DNA of 63,590 nt from Gemmatimonadaceae bacterium (GCA_022843265.1 JALHNZ010000015.1:1-63590); one strand, 5' to 3'; counted from the first letter of the stretch, positions 49,620-58,831 are shown. The notes: generated from the letters alone by a model not told the origin. Numbers and translations: made by a program.

Positions 49620-50834
49620 ATGTCGCATCTTCGGCTCTCTCGAATCGGGTTCACGCTGCTGGCACTTGCTGCCTGCGGTGGCGCAGATGCGGACACCTCT
49701 CCGGTGAACGAAAGCCAAACGCCTACGGCCCCGTCGCCTCCGCCGGTCGCGGCACCTCCGGCCAACGCCTTTCCAGACGTGACAGCGTTTCTCACGCTTG
49801 ACCTGAACGCGCTTCCGAACTTTTCGGCGCCGGTGTATCCCGTGCATTACGATGCGGCGGCGATCGCGCGCGACAATAGCGGTGCGAACCCGGTGACTGA
49901 TGCGGGCGCTGCGCTCGGTAGCGTGTTGTTTCATGACCGCCAGCTGAGCATTAACGGCCGAGTGTCGTGCGCGTCGTGTCATCAACAGGCCGATGGCTTT
50001 ACCGATCGTGCGCGCTTCAGCGTAGGTTTTGACGGCGAACGTCGAACGGACGTACACTCGATGCGCCTCGCGAATTCGCGCTTCCAATCGGACCCGGGAT
50101 TTTTCTGGGATCGGCGCGCCACAACGCTCGAGTTGCTGTCGACCGAACCCATTCGCAACTCCATCGAGATGGGATTCGACAGCAGCGTGGGTGGTATTGA
50201 CTCACTCGTGCGTCGCATGCGCACATTGCCGTACTATCCCGAGCTGTTTCGCGTGGTTTTTGGCGACACGGAGATCACGGAAGCGCGCATGCAGCGTGCG
50301 TTGGCGCAGTATCTGCGCAGCATCGTGTCAACACGCAGTCGTTGGGACGACGGCTACGCGCGCGTGTACTCTCTCACGGCGCCCAATCGCGGCCTTAACG
50401 TGAATGTGCCGGGATTGAGCGCTCAGGAGAATCGGGGGCGTCAACTGTATTTCGACCCACCGCAGCAGGGTGGTGCAGGGTGCGCCGGCTGTCACGCCGC
50501 GCCAACCTTCGCGCTCGCGGCGGGTGTGCGTGGCAACGGTCTTGATGCCGGCGAACAACGCGCCTTTAAATCACCGTCGCTCAAGAATGTGAGCGTTCGC
50601 GGCCCGTACATGCATGATGGACGCCTCGCCACGCTTGATGCCGTGGTGGAGCACTACAACAGCGGTATTCGCGGTGGGCCGGCGCTCGACCAGCGGCTTC
50701 GCGGCGCCAATGGTCAGCCGCTCCGCCTCAATCTCAGTGTCGAAGACAAAGCGGCATTGGTGGCATTCCTGCATACGCTCACCGATACCGAGCTGCTGAG
50801 CGATCCCAAGTTCGGAAATCCATTCCGGCGGTAG
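49620..50834 (+). CDS. Di-haem cytochrome c peroxidase (MauG/CCP family) lipoprotein
   Basis: The 404-residue product starts MSHLRLSRIGFTLLALAACGG, a lipoprotein signal, followed by a Pro-rich linker. Two c-type haem sites are visible, CASCH near residue 125 and CAGCH near 290, with the typical CCP segments LGSVLFHDRQLSINGRVSCASCHQQ and FKSPSLKNVSVRGPYMHDGR. Such enzymes reduce H2O2 to water with electrons from small cytochromes, or oxidise amino-acid residues in the MauG branch. It probably acts in the periplasm, anchored by lipid. A GTG at 49608 is a possible alternative start. Confidence 0.92.
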   Translation: MSHLRLSRIGFTLLALAACGGADADTSPVNESQTPTAPSPPPVAAPPANAFPDVTAFLTLDLNALPNFSAPVYPVHYDAAAIARDNSGANPVTDAGAALGSVLFHDRQLSINGRVSCASCHQQADGFTDRARFSVGFDGERRTDVHSMRLANSRFQSDPGFFWDRRATTLELLSTEPIRNSIEMGFDSSVGGIDSLVRRMRTLPYYPELFRVVFGDTEITEARMQRALAQYLRSIVSTRSRWDDGYARVYSLTAPNRGLNVNVPGLSAQENRGRQLYFDPPQQGGAGCAGCHAAPTFALAAGVRGNGLDAGEQRAFKSPSLKNVSVRGPYMHDGRLATLDAVVEHYNSGIRGGPALDQRLRGANGQPLRLNLSVEDKAALVAFLHTLTDTELLSDPKFGNPFRR

Positions 50835-50839
50835 ACGCC

Positions 50840-52036
50840 TTACCGCCGCGCCGGTGGCCGCTCGTACGACGAGGAAATCGAATCCCACGGCGACGGACTG
50901 AGCGACTGCTCATACCCGATCTGCTCCAAGCGCAGCATCCACGATTTGTCGAACAATTTCTGCGCGCCGGGCTCGTCAACGAGTGTGGCGTGAGGCTGCG
51001 CAATACGCACTTGCATGCGCAGTCCCGGCACGTCGGCGGAGACCGCGCGTCCCAGCTCCTGTAGTCGCTCGAGCTGATGCGGTTGCGCCGCCCAGAACAG
51101 CAGCTCGTTGGTCCGACCGCTGATCTGGCCGCGACTCGACGGTTTGAGCATGCGCACTGGCGCGTGCGTAAACACATTCATGATCACCCACACGCGCACA
51201 TTCACATCGCCCTGCACACCCGCCGCGCGCAGTCGCACGGCGAGATCGCGGTAATCTTCCAGCGACAGCAACGGCAACACATTCGAAATCACACCGCCGT
51301 CGCTGTGCACGTGGCCATCAATGATGCGCGGTGGGAAGATCCCCGGAATTGCCGTGGCGGTGTAGAGCAACAGTCGCGCGCGATCCAGCGGGGCCTCCGG
51401 CGCGTTCAGCGCGACACTCATATCCCACAGGCGACCAATGCCGAGATCCATGTCGGTGGTGGCAAAGAGCAACTGACGGCTCTTTGCAAACTCCGACTGA
51501 AGGCTGGCCTGCATGGATGCATTCACGACAGACGCGATCGAACGCTCGTAGCGCGTGGTATTCACCAGACCACCGGTGCGTCGAAGCCAGAACCACCAGT
51601 CGAGTGTGGGCGCAATGCGATCGGCGGCTGAACGATAGAGCGCCGTGATCGTGTCGAGCGCGGCGGGTGTACCAAGCAGCGCGAACGGCGCCTGCAGTGC
51701 ACCGGTGCTGATCGCGCTCACCAGATCGAACTGCGGCATAGCGTCGGACGAACGTGACGCCCAACCGCGCATGAAACCCACGCCGAATGCGCCGTGCTGT
51801 CCTCCGCCGGAGAGCATCAGGATATCAAGCGTGCGATCCTGACGTGACTGCGCTCGCCGCACGAGACGATTGAGCACCGAGTCGCGCGTGACCGCGTGTT
51901 CGATGCGCGCCCGATCACCGTTGGACCGAATGGCGGCCAGATCGGTTTTGGGCCGGGAAACGGCAGCGCACGCCGTGACGCTTTGCCCCAATACGATCGC
52001 GCACACCGCGCGAACAATCCATCGTCGGATCACCAA
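50840..52036 (-). CDS. Patatin-like phospholipase family lipoprotein
   Basis: The 398-residue protein has a signal with a possible lipobox (VLGQSVTACAA). The patatin fold has the oxyanion loop SGGGQHGAFGVGFM near residue 78 and a nucleophile elbow at AISTGAL near 110. The Asp of the catalytic dyad lies in HSDGGVISN. The elbow reads A-x-S-x-G where G-x-S-x-G is usual. Patatins hydrolyse acyl esters of lipids; here probably in the periplasm or at the outer membrane. It is the last gene of a minus-strand run, 13 bases after the DsrE-like gene. Confidence 0.87.
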   Translation of the reverse strand: MVIRRWIVRAVCAIVLGQSVTACAAVSRPKTDLAAIRSNGDRARIEHAVTRDSVLNRLVRRAQSRQDRTLDILMLSGGGQHGAFGVGFMRGWASRSSDAMPQFDLVSAISTGALQAPFALLGTPAALDTITALYRSAADRIAPTLDWWFWLRRTGGLVNTTRYERSIASVVNASMQASLQSEFAKSRQLLFATTDMDLGIGRLWDMSVALNAPEAPLDRARLLLYTATAIPGIFPPRIIDGHVHSDGGVISNVLPLLSLEDYRDLAVRLRAAGVQGDVNVRVWVIMNVFTHAPVRMLKPSSRGQISGRTNELLFWAAQPHQLERLQELGRAVSADVPGLRMQVRIAQPHATLVDEPGAQKLFDKSWMLRLEQIGYEQSLSPSPWDSISSSYERPPARR

Positions 52037-52049
52037 CGCCTCCAGAGGT

Positions 52050-52610
52050 TCACCACGGATTCAGCTGATATCCCTGCGACTGCAACACGGACATCGCCGT
52101 CATGGCCGAGAGCGCGAGCTGCACGCCGGGAATCAGCTTGTCGCGTGGGACATCGCGGCCCATGGATGTCTGTCCGCAGAGAATAATGCGCACGCCGGCC
52201 TGCAACAGCTCCCTGATGAGCGGGCCACTGGGATTGGCGGTTCCATATCGTGCCTTGTACGTGGCGTCATCAAGCAGGTCTTTGCCGGCCGTGCCGTGCA
52301 CGACCGCCGCGAGCTGCACGTTTTCGCGTGGCACGCCCGCCCGCGCGTGGAGATTCAGAAAACGCGCCATCGTATTCAGCTGTTCGTTCCACGCCATGGC
52401 GGGCGCTGGAGCACCAGGCGCGGCGTCGACGGCACCGCGGTTAATCTCGAACACCACTTTGTACACGTGTTCGCGCGGAGTCTCAAACGAGGGGTACGGC
52501 ACGTCGAAGACGGCGCCGCCCGTTCGGATGACCGGACCGGTGGTGGCCTGCGACAATACCGGAGTCGCCGACGCCAACAGGAAGAACGCTACCGCGGTGA
52601 TTCGACGCAT
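52050..52610 (-). CDS. DsrE/F-like exported protein
   Basis: From the ATG at 52610 the product has 186 residues with a signal peptide (MRRITAVAFFLLASATPVLSQ, ending near residue 21). A DsrE-like alpha/beta domain follows: VYKVVFEINRG, LNTMARFLNLHARAGVPRENVQLAAVVHG (given in outline) and IILCGQTSMGR with a conserved Cys. DsrE-family proteins are linked to sulfur transfer; in exported members the role is unclear. It precedes the patatin gene on the same strand. Confidence 0.82.
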   Translation of the reverse strand: MRRITAVAFFLLASATPVLSQATTGPVIRTGGAVFDVPYPSFETPREHVYKVVFEINRGAVDAAPGAPAPAMAWNEQLNTMARFLNLHARAGVPRENVQLAAVVHGTAGKDLLDDATYKARYGTANPSGPLIRELLQAGVRIILCGQTSMGRDVPRDKLIPGVQLALSAMTAMSVLQSQGYQLNPW

Positions 52611-52677
52611 CAGGGAAATACCGGAAATAAGTTCGTGATCACAACGCACCACGTCGCGCGCCTTGCATGCCAACAAT

Positions 52678-53946
52678 TTAGCGCAGCGCGGCCAGAACGC
52701 GTTGCACCAGGCCATCGACAGAGCCGTTATTGATCCAGCGCGCCACAATCACAAGATCATGCTCGGGCACGGCAATGATAATGTTCGTGCCATTCCCGAC
52801 GTGTGCGAACGTTTTGGGGGTGGCGCTCGCGAGATACTTGCCGTCGGTATTCAAAAACCAGTTCATGTAGCCATACGTGAGCTGTGCAGGCGTGGGGGTC
52901 GTGGCCTGTGTCACCCACTGCTCACTCAGCAACTGTTTGCCCTTCCACTGTCCGCGGCGCAGCGTGAGCAGTCCAAAGCGCGCCTGGTCGCGCGCGCTGA
53001 TGAACATGCCGCCGCCCCAATGACCGCCGCCGCTCACCACTTCGATAGCGCGTCCGTCAAGCTGAATCTTGGACGTTTCGTACCCCATCCATCGCCACGT
53101 GGGTGACGCACCAATCGGATCCATGATGTATTCGCGCAGCACTTCCGGCAGTGGACGACGCCACACACTCGTGGCCGCCAGCGCCAGCAGGTTCACGCGC
53201 GTGTCGTTGTATTCGTACACCGTCCCGGGTTCTTTGCGCTCACGACTGAGCCATTGCGCCGCATCACGATCAGGACGATCCGCCCACTCCGGCTTGCCCC
53301 ACAGCACACCATCCCAGTCGCTGGTTTGCCGCAGCAAGTGATCCCATGTGATGCGCGCGTTGTGCGGGCCGGTAAACGGTTCGAGCAACGCGCCGTTGGC
53401 CGGTCGGTCCGCGCCAAGTCCGCCGCGCATTGGATGCAGCGAGACAATCGGTCCGACATAACCCGCGGCACGGTCATTCACGTTGCGAATGAGACCGCGG
53501 TCGACCGCAAGACCGACCGTGGTGGAGAGAAAACTCTTCGACACGCTGAACGTCATGTCCACCCGATCCGGATCACCCCATTCAGCGACGATGTATCCGC
53601 CGCGCACAATCATGCCCGTGGCGTCTCCACGCGGCGTGAAGATGCCGCCCGCATCACCAAAGGGCTCACGTCCAAACGACTGGTAGTGCGCCAGTTCCAG
53701 ATCACGCGGCGTGCGCGCCTCATTCTCAATCGCAAACGCGATCGCCGCGGCCAGTCGCGCCGAATCAAATCCGGCCGCTTGTGCGGACCGACGCTGCCAC
53801 GCCGGACCGGCGTCGGGATAGTATGCGTTCGCCGGAACGGTCCAGGTTTGCGGAGCGCGCGTCTCAAGCGTTGCGGACTGCGCGGGTAATGTGCCCGCAA
53901 CAGCCACGAAACAGGCAACGGCAAGCGATGTCAGAACACGTGTCAT
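52678..53946 (-). CDS. Exported serine hydrolase (beta-lactamase class C-like)
   Basis: The 422-residue protein has a signal peptide (LTSLAVACFVAVAGTLPAQS) and the class C/penicillin-binding-protein-like fold. The nucleophile is Ser 134 with the general base Lys 137 (SVSK), the Tyr motif is EYNDT near residue 245 and a third motif is likely GNG in HVGNGTNI. These enzymes act on D-amino-acid peptides or esters; beta-lactam resistance is not implied. The ATG overlaps the stop of the uncharacterised upstream gene by 4 bases (ATGA). Confidence 0.9.
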   Translation of the reverse strand: MTRVLTSLAVACFVAVAGTLPAQSATLETRAPQTWTVPANAYYPDAGPAWQRRSAQAAGFDSARLAAAIAFAIENEARTPRDLELAHYQSFGREPFGDAGGIFTPRGDATGMIVRGGYIVAEWGDPDRVDMTFSVSKSFLSTTVGLAVDRGLIRNVNDRAAGYVGPIVSLHPMRGGLGADRPANGALLEPFTGPHNARITWDHLLRQTSDWDGVLWGKPEWADRPDRDAAQWLSRERKEPGTVYEYNDTRVNLLALAATSVWRRPLPEVLREYIMDPIGASPTWRWMGYETSKIQLDGRAIEVVSGGGHWGGGMFISARDQARFGLLTLRRGQWKGKQLLSEQWVTQATTPTPAQLTYGYMNWFLNTDGKYLASATPKTFAHVGNGTNIIIAVPEHDLVIVARWINNGSVDGLVQRVLAALR

Positions 53947-54560
53947 TCCTGGATCTCTCCATCAGATGCGGCATCAGATTCGGCATCAGGTTCCGAATCC
54001 GTGAGGTATGATCGCGTGGTCAAAAACGCCGCGATCACCGCGCGGTCGGTGAACACGTCGAGTTTTCCCGACATCGACGCAATACGAATCAGACAACCGG
54101 TGCCTACCGGCGATGCAATCACAATCGCATCGTGCGTAATGCACACCGCCTCGGCCTCAGTGGGCACATCTTCGGCCGTTCCGGACTGCTGCACCACGGC
54201 TTCCATGCGCGACGCGTCGATCCGCTCGTCGGCGCTCTCGACCTTCGACACGGAAAGCCACGTGGCGCCCGTGAACAGCACGACATCGTTGCCGCCGAGC
54301 CCGAGATCTGTGGTTTCGTAGACCGTGGCATCGGCGATGTCCGCGTGCGCCGTTTCGTCGAGAAGGTCATCGGCCACAATGCACGTGGCCGCAAATCCGG
54401 GCTCAATGTCATGCAGCTCGACGCGGAACTGCACTGCTGTGCCATCGGCGAGTCGTACGGTGGCCGAGCGCTCCGTGGCCTGCACATCGCGCCAGGCACC
54501 GCGCAGTCGACGGAATGTTTCGATGCTATCGCTGTCGGCCTGGAATCGATACTCACGCAT
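53943..54560 (-). CDS. Uncharacterised soluble protein, 205 residues
   Basis: The product begins MREYRFQADSDSIETFRRLRG and is beta-rich, with strands such as TVRLADGTAVQFRVELHD, VVLFTGATWLSVSKVES and AVCITHDAIVIASPVGTG. It ends in an acidic tail (TDSEPDAESDAASDGE). It has no signal peptide or membrane helix, and two cysteines (AATCIVAD and TGCLIR). I recognise no family. It is translationally coupled to the serine hydrolase downstream. Its start codon abuts a 9-10-base-pair hairpin, suggesting translational control. Confidence 0.75.
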   Translation of the reverse strand: MREYRFQADSDSIETFRRLRGAWRDVQATERSATVRLADGTAVQFRVELHDIEPGFAATCIVADDLLDETAHADIADATVYETTDLGLGGNDVVLFTGATWLSVSKVESADERIDASRMEAVVQQSGTAEDVPTEAEAVCITHDAIVIASPVGTGCLIRIASMSGKLDVFTDRAVIAAFLTTRSYLTDSEPDAESDAASDGEIQE

Positions 54561-54594
54561 CAGCGCACCTCACAACACCACCAAGGTGCGCTGA
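54560..54594 (-). promoter_or_regulatory. Hairpin ending on the start codon of the 53943-54560 gene
   Basis: On the minus strand CAGCGCACC pairs perfectly with GGTGCGCTG (forward 54585-54593 and 54561-54569) across a 15-base loop. One more U-A pair is possible with the A of the ATG at 54560. The only purine-rich ribosome-binding candidate (GAGG) straddles the loop-stem junction. Folding of this element would hide the start site. Confidence 0.55.
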
Positions 54595-54650
54595 GCCATC
54601 AAGCCGAGCGCATAAAAAATAGAGAGAATCCATCCTCTCAAACTACCCGA

Positions 54651-54676
54651 AGCACCGCGTGTTGTTGAGCGGTGCT
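54651..54676 (-). terminator. Hairpin after the Gfo/Idh/MocA gene
   Basis: AGCACCGC (54651-54658) and GCGGTGCT (54669-54676) form a perfect 8-base stem with a 10-base loop, 23 bases after the oxidoreductase stop. The interval 54594-54698 holds no gene. Confidence 0.6.
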
Positions 54677-54698
54677 CCGATTCAGGCGTGCAACGGTA

Positions 54699-56219
54699 TC
54701 AGAGCGACCAGCCGGTGCGGTATTCGCGCGTGAGGAAGGGGTTGAGCTCTTCCGCATTCGTAAACCGCATGGCCGAAGCGTCGTAGAACGCCTTTTTGCC
54801 CTGACCCAGACGCATCGCGACCGTGCCGACCAGCATGGTTTCGTTGAGCGCCGCGGCGTATGCAAATGGTGACGATGCCTGCGCTTCACCTTTGGCGGCC
54901 GAGATCCAGTTACCCTCGTGCGAGCCACCGATGCGCGGCAACGACACCGGCACGCGCTCGGCTTCCGCCGCGACCGACTCGGGATACACCTTCGGACTGT
55001 TGCCGTAGGTCTCGTACACGATGATGCCTCGCGAGCCGATGATCACGCCGCCGCCGCCATCACCGAGCGGGAGTGACGCATCGTCAGGCAGGAACTGCGG
55101 GCGTGGTGGCATCAGTCCACCGTCGTACCAGTAGAGCTTGACGGCCGGACGGTCTCCCACCGCCGGAAACTCGTACTCCACCTGCGTGGCCAGGGGATAA
55201 CTGGCCGGAGTCTTCGCGCCGCCGCCCCAGGGCGAAGTGGCCGCAGAGACACTGGTTGGCTGCGTGAGGCCAAGCGCCCAGTAGGCCTGATCAACGAGGT
55301 GTGCGCCCATGTCGCCAAGCGCACCGACACCAAAATCCACCCAGCCGCGCCAGGCGAACGGATGATACGCCGGGTGATACGGAATGAGCGGTGCGGGCCC
55401 GCAATACAAATCCCAGTCCAGCCCGGGAGGTGGAGACTGCGGATTGTCGGCCATCGCACGCAGCACTGCGACTTCCACTGTGCGCGCATTCCACTGCGGC
55501 GGACGCGCCGGATCGGCGGCACGGACGGCGGGCACTGGCGAGCCAGGACGCGGAATGCCCTGCGCCCAATAGCCCACGGGTCGATCCGTCCAGATGTGCG
55601 CGCTCGACACCGTGCCGAGCACACCCGAACGCACGATTTCAACGACACGTCGTGTGCCTTCGCGCGAGTGCCCCTGATTGCCCATCTGTGTGGCCACTTT
55701 GCTCGATGCGGCGAGTTGTGCGAGATGACGCGACTCGTGCACGGAGAAGGCAAGCGGCTTTTGCACGTACACATGTTTGCCGAGCTGCATTGCCGCGCTG
55801 GCTTGAATCGCGTGCAAGTGATCGGGTGTGGCAATCATCACCGCGTCAATGTCCTTGCGCTCTTCGAGCATCTTGCGAAAGTCGGTGTACTTGGCGGCTT
55901 TGGTGTACACCTCCTTCAACGCGATGGCTTCGGTGGAGACCTTGCCATCACGCGGACGCAGTCGTCCTTCGAGCTGACGTTCGACGTAGGCAAAATCCAC
56001 GTCGCACACGGCGACAATGTTTTCGCCCATCATCGCCGCCATGTTGTTCATTCCCATGCCGCCGATGCCAATGCAGGCAATGTTCAGCGTGGCGCTGGGA
56101 GCGCGCGAGAGCACGCCAGCAGGTGCGCCGGCAATGAGATGGCGCGGGAGGACCATGGCGCCCAGGCCAAGGGCAGCCGCGTGCCCGAGAAATTCGCGGC
56201 GAGAGGGAGGGGTAGTCAT
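54699..56219 (-). CDS. Gfo/Idh/MocA-family oxidoreductase, Tat-exported
   Basis: From the ATG at 56219 the 506-residue product starts MTTPPSRREFLGHAAALGLG, a twin-arginine signal. A Rossmann NAD(P)-binding unit follows (NIACIGIGGMGMNNM), then the family signature around EKP-like VYVQKPLAFSVHE and a C-terminal alpha/beta catalytic domain (WVDFGVGALGDMGAHLVDQ). Exported Gfo/Idh members often act on sugars or glycosides with tightly bound NAD. The usual EKP reads QKP here, but the Lys is kept. An ATG at 56255 would place 12 residues before the Tat motif. It lies 54 bases after the NlpE-META gene on the same strand. Confidence 0.9.
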   Translation of the reverse strand: MTTPPSRREFLGHAAALGLGAMVLPRHLIAGAPAGVLSRAPSATLNIACIGIGGMGMNNMAAMMGENIVAVCDVDFAYVERQLEGRLRPRDGKVSTEAIALKEVYTKAAKYTDFRKMLEERKDIDAVMIATPDHLHAIQASAAMQLGKHVYVQKPLAFSVHESRHLAQLAASSKVATQMGNQGHSREGTRRVVEIVRSGVLGTVSSAHIWTDRPVGYWAQGIPRPGSPVPAVRAADPARPPQWNARTVEVAVLRAMADNPQSPPPGLDWDLYCGPAPLIPYHPAYHPFAWRGWVDFGVGALGDMGAHLVDQAYWALGLTQPTSVSAATSPWGGGAKTPASYPLATQVEYEFPAVGDRPAVKLYWYDGGLMPPRPQFLPDDASLPLGDGGGGVIIGSRGIIVYETYGNSPKVYPESVAAEAERVPVSLPRIGGSHEGNWISAAKGEAQASSPFAYAAALNETMLVGTVAMRLGQGKKAFYDASAMRFTNAEELNPFLTREYRTGWSL

Positions 56220-56273
56220 GCCGACGACGCTACGGTGCGGCGTCGTCGGCGTCAATAAACCAGCGCGAGAATG

Positions 56274-57380
56274 TTACGGCGCGGCGATCAGGCGAACGAG
56301 GCGTGCGACATCACGCGGACCCTGACTGATCACGAGCGTGTCGCGATCGAGCCGAACCGAGCCGCCAGCGTTGATCGCGGCGATGAACCGCTTTTCCGCG
56401 GCGGTCACCGTGCTGTCCGAACAGGCCATCTCGGATACAACGGGGGGGCCGGACGTGAAGGTCGTGCCGCGAAACGTGGCCGGTGCACTGAATCCGTTGC
56501 AGCCGCCGTTTCCCGCGAAGCGGTTTTCGTAGCGCTCCCACTTAAGCGAGGCCGTGGTGTTTTCGGGCAACGTGATCGCGCCTTCCGGTCCGTCGAGACT
56601 GACGAGCCGCCACGTATTGGCGCCCATGACATCGAGCGTGCCGAGCGCGGCGCAGCCGTCCAGCGGATCAATGCTGTCCATGGAATCCACGACGAGCGAC
56701 AACTCCTTACCCGTGCCTTCCATGGCGGGTTTCTCTGCGAGATGACCCTTGAGCCGCACGACAACCGCATCGCCTGGCTGAATATCCGTGAGGGCCGTGT
56801 ATGCGCGCTCAAGCGTGATGTACTCACCGCTCATATCAACCGGGAAGTGCAGTCCGTTCCCGCACTCCACGATGGATGCCGCGTCTGCCATATACGCGAA
56901 GGACCCGATCAGCCGCGCGGGATGCGTGATGTCGACCGGTCGCGACACAGCGGTGAGTGTGTAGTTCAGCTCGCCGCCCATGCGCTGTCCCTGTCGATCG
57001 AGCTTCGTCAGGGCGCCATCGGGCTCGACCGCGTAGAGGTCCGCCAGACCCGTACTGCCCCGGAGCACGACACGAGTCGCGGTGTCCGCGTGCGTCCAGC
57101 GCCCGAGGTCGGTCAACGTGGTATCGCCCTTGCCGCCAGCGCCGAGGTACACACCTTCGGTGCGGAACGTGCCGTCTGGATAGAGCGTGATGGTGGTGCG
57201 AATTCCCGCGCAATCCGCGCACGGAATTTCTCCGACCCAACTCGCCGCGCCCGCCAGGGCTGCGATATCGCGAACCGACGCGTCGCTTGCCGCGGCGCCA
57301 TCACGAGCCGTGTCCGATGCACCGCACGCAGCGGTGAGGCTAATGAGAAGGAGGGAAGCCAGTCGCAGCGCAATCCTCAT
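56274..57380 (-). CDS. NlpE-META fusion lipoprotein
   Basis: The 368-residue product has a lipoprotein signal (LLLISLTAACGA). An NlpE N-terminal barrel follows with the CxxC motif ADCAGI in GEIPCADCAGIRTTITLYPDG, then a second OB-like segment (about 150-240) and a C-terminal META domain (ANTWRLVSLDGPEG, then FAGNGGCNGFSAP). NlpE in Escherichia coli senses copper and surface contact through Cpx; META domains occur in heat-shock lipoproteins such as HslJ. The fusion suggests an envelope stress role; no Cpx-type partner is adjacent. It is divergent from the VanZ gene. Confidence 0.88.
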   Translation of the reverse strand: MRIALRLASLLLISLTAACGASDTARDGAAASDASVRDIAALAGAASWVGEIPCADCAGIRTTITLYPDGTFRTEGVYLGAGGKGDTTLTDLGRWTHADTATRVVLRGSTGLADLYAVEPDGALTKLDRQGQRMGGELNYTLTAVSRPVDITHPARLIGSFAYMADAASIVECGNGLHFPVDMSGEYITLERAYTALTDIQPGDAVVVRLKGHLAEKPAMEGTGKELSLVVDSMDSIDPLDGCAALGTLDVMGANTWRLVSLDGPEGAITLPENTTASLKWERYENRFAGNGGCNGFSAPATFRGTTFTSGPPVVSEMACSDSTVTAAEKRFIAAINAGGSVRLDRDTLVISQGPRDVARLVRLIAAP

Positions 57381-57407
57381 GAGAGTCTCGGAAGGGGAAT
57401 GAAAGAA

Positions 57408-57419
57408 GGTGAGCTCACC
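57408..57419. promoter_or_regulatory. 12-bp palindrome between divergent genes
   Basis: GGTGAGCTCACC is a perfect palindrome lying 27 bases before the NlpE-META start (57380) and 51 bases before the VanZ start (57471). It is a candidate operator for a dimeric regulator acting on both genes, but it includes a common SacI-type hexamer and may be chance. Confidence 0.35.
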
Positions 57420-57470
57420 CTAAAGTAGTGTGCCTCACGATTCCGGTGTGGCGAACCGATACTGCAGAGG

Positions 57471-58721
57471 ATGTCCGCCGTACTGCCTCCGATTGCCGAC
57501 GTCTCGCGCGCAACACCGCCCTCGGTCGCCACAAACCGTCCCGTCGGATCGCCTTCGGGCCGTCACCTCAGCTCGGCGCTGCTCGCCTACCTGGTGGCGA
57601 CCACCGTGCTGATTACCTGGGCGCCGTTCGCGTTCACGCTTACGCCCGCGCACGGCTTCAGCACCGTGTGGACATGGTCCGATCTGGTGCTGAATGTGGT
57701 GATGTTCCTGCCACTCGGGTTTTTTGCGCAGTCCGCGCGTTTTCGTGAACGCGACATTGCGTGGTGGATGGTGGGACTTGCCGGCGCGTTGTTGAGCGCG
57801 GTGATCGAAGTGGGTCAGCTGTTTCTGGCAGAGCGATTCTCGTCGGTGTTTGACGTGTGCACGAACGGGATTGGCGCCGCGATTGGCGCACGCGTGTTTC
57901 ACGTCGTGCGTCCGCAGGTTCGCCTTGGTCGCGGTGCGGTGTCTGCGCTGGCGCTTGAGTTGCCGTTGATGGGGCTGGTGATGTTGCTGGTGCCGCTATT
58001 GTGGGTGACGGGGTTTGCGAGTGCGGGAACGGAGCGCGTCTGGTTGATGCTCCTGCTTGCCACGTTTGGTGGTGCGCTGATTGGCGCGGTGCATGGCGCG
58101 TATCTCGATCACAATGGACGCGTCTCACGCGCCACCATGCTGGGCGCCGTCGCGGTCTGGTTTGTTGTCGCGGCGCTGCCCGGTGCGGCTGCACACGCTG
58201 ACGTGCTGATCGCCGGTGCTACACTGGCGATTGGCTGTGCCTGGCTGCGAAGCCGCGCCACATCGCGTGCGCGGGCACGTCACGGAGCACAACGTGTGGA
58301 GTTGCTGACGCTGCGAATCGCGTTGCCATTGTTTGCGATGTACTTCACGCTCGCGTCGTTGTGGCCGCTTGATGCCGTTGACGGCGTGTGGCGTGGCGCG
58401 TGGGCACTCGCCCCTTCGCGCGACGGACTGTCGCGCATGCTGCTCATGCAGTCGCTTGAATATCTCGCTGGGTTCACCCTTGTTGGCTACATCACCGCGG
58501 AGTTTCACGGGCGTTCAAACGAATCGTATCGCGTGATTTCGAGGCACGTGTTGCGCGGCTCGCTGGTTCTGATCGCACTCCTCGAGACGGCGCGCGGATG
58601 GAACACGGCGCAGGGCGCGAGTCTCTCAATCGCACTACTCGCCGTCGCGGCCGCACTCTTTGGTGGGTGGTTGTATCACCTGCAGCGCGATCACGTGCGA
58701 ACATTGCTGCAACGCACGTAG
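57471..58721 (+). CDS. VanZ-family membrane protein
   Basis: The 416-residue protein has about ten hydrophobic helices. The first half holds the VanZ signature: NVVMFLPLGFFAQS, a conserved GALLSAVIEVGQLFLAERFSSVFDV and TNGIGAAIGA. The second half has more helices and may be a second VanZ-like unit (QSLEYLAGFTLVGYITAEF). VanZ proteins are linked to teicoplanin resistance in Firmicutes, but most are of unknown role. The Ser/Pro-rich N-terminus of about 30 residues is not membrane-spanning. Confidence 0.88.
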   Translation: MSAVLPPIADVSRATPPSVATNRPVGSPSGRHLSSALLAYLVATTVLITWAPFAFTLTPAHGFSTVWTWSDLVLNVVMFLPLGFFAQSARFRERDIAWWMVGLAGALLSAVIEVGQLFLAERFSSVFDVCTNGIGAAIGARVFHVVRPQVRLGRGAVSALALELPLMGLVMLLVPLLWVTGFASAGTERVWLMLLLATFGGALIGAVHGAYLDHNGRVSRATMLGAVAVWFVVAALPGAAAHADVLIAGATLAIGCAWLRSRATSRARARHGAQRVELLTLRIALPLFAMYFTLASLWPLDAVDGVWRGAWALAPSRDGLSRMLLMQSLEYLAGFTLVGYITAEFHGRSNESYRVISRHVLRGSLVLIALLETARGWNTAQGASLSIALLAVAAALFGGWLYHLQRDHVRTLLQRT

Positions 58722-58831
58722 TTCGCGTTCACGATCGTATCGGGATTCCGACGGGCGTACCGCTGGCACTCGGCCGGAGTTCGGCACATACTCCAGTGAG
58801 TTGTTGCGCCCTCCCTCGCCGGATACCTGCC

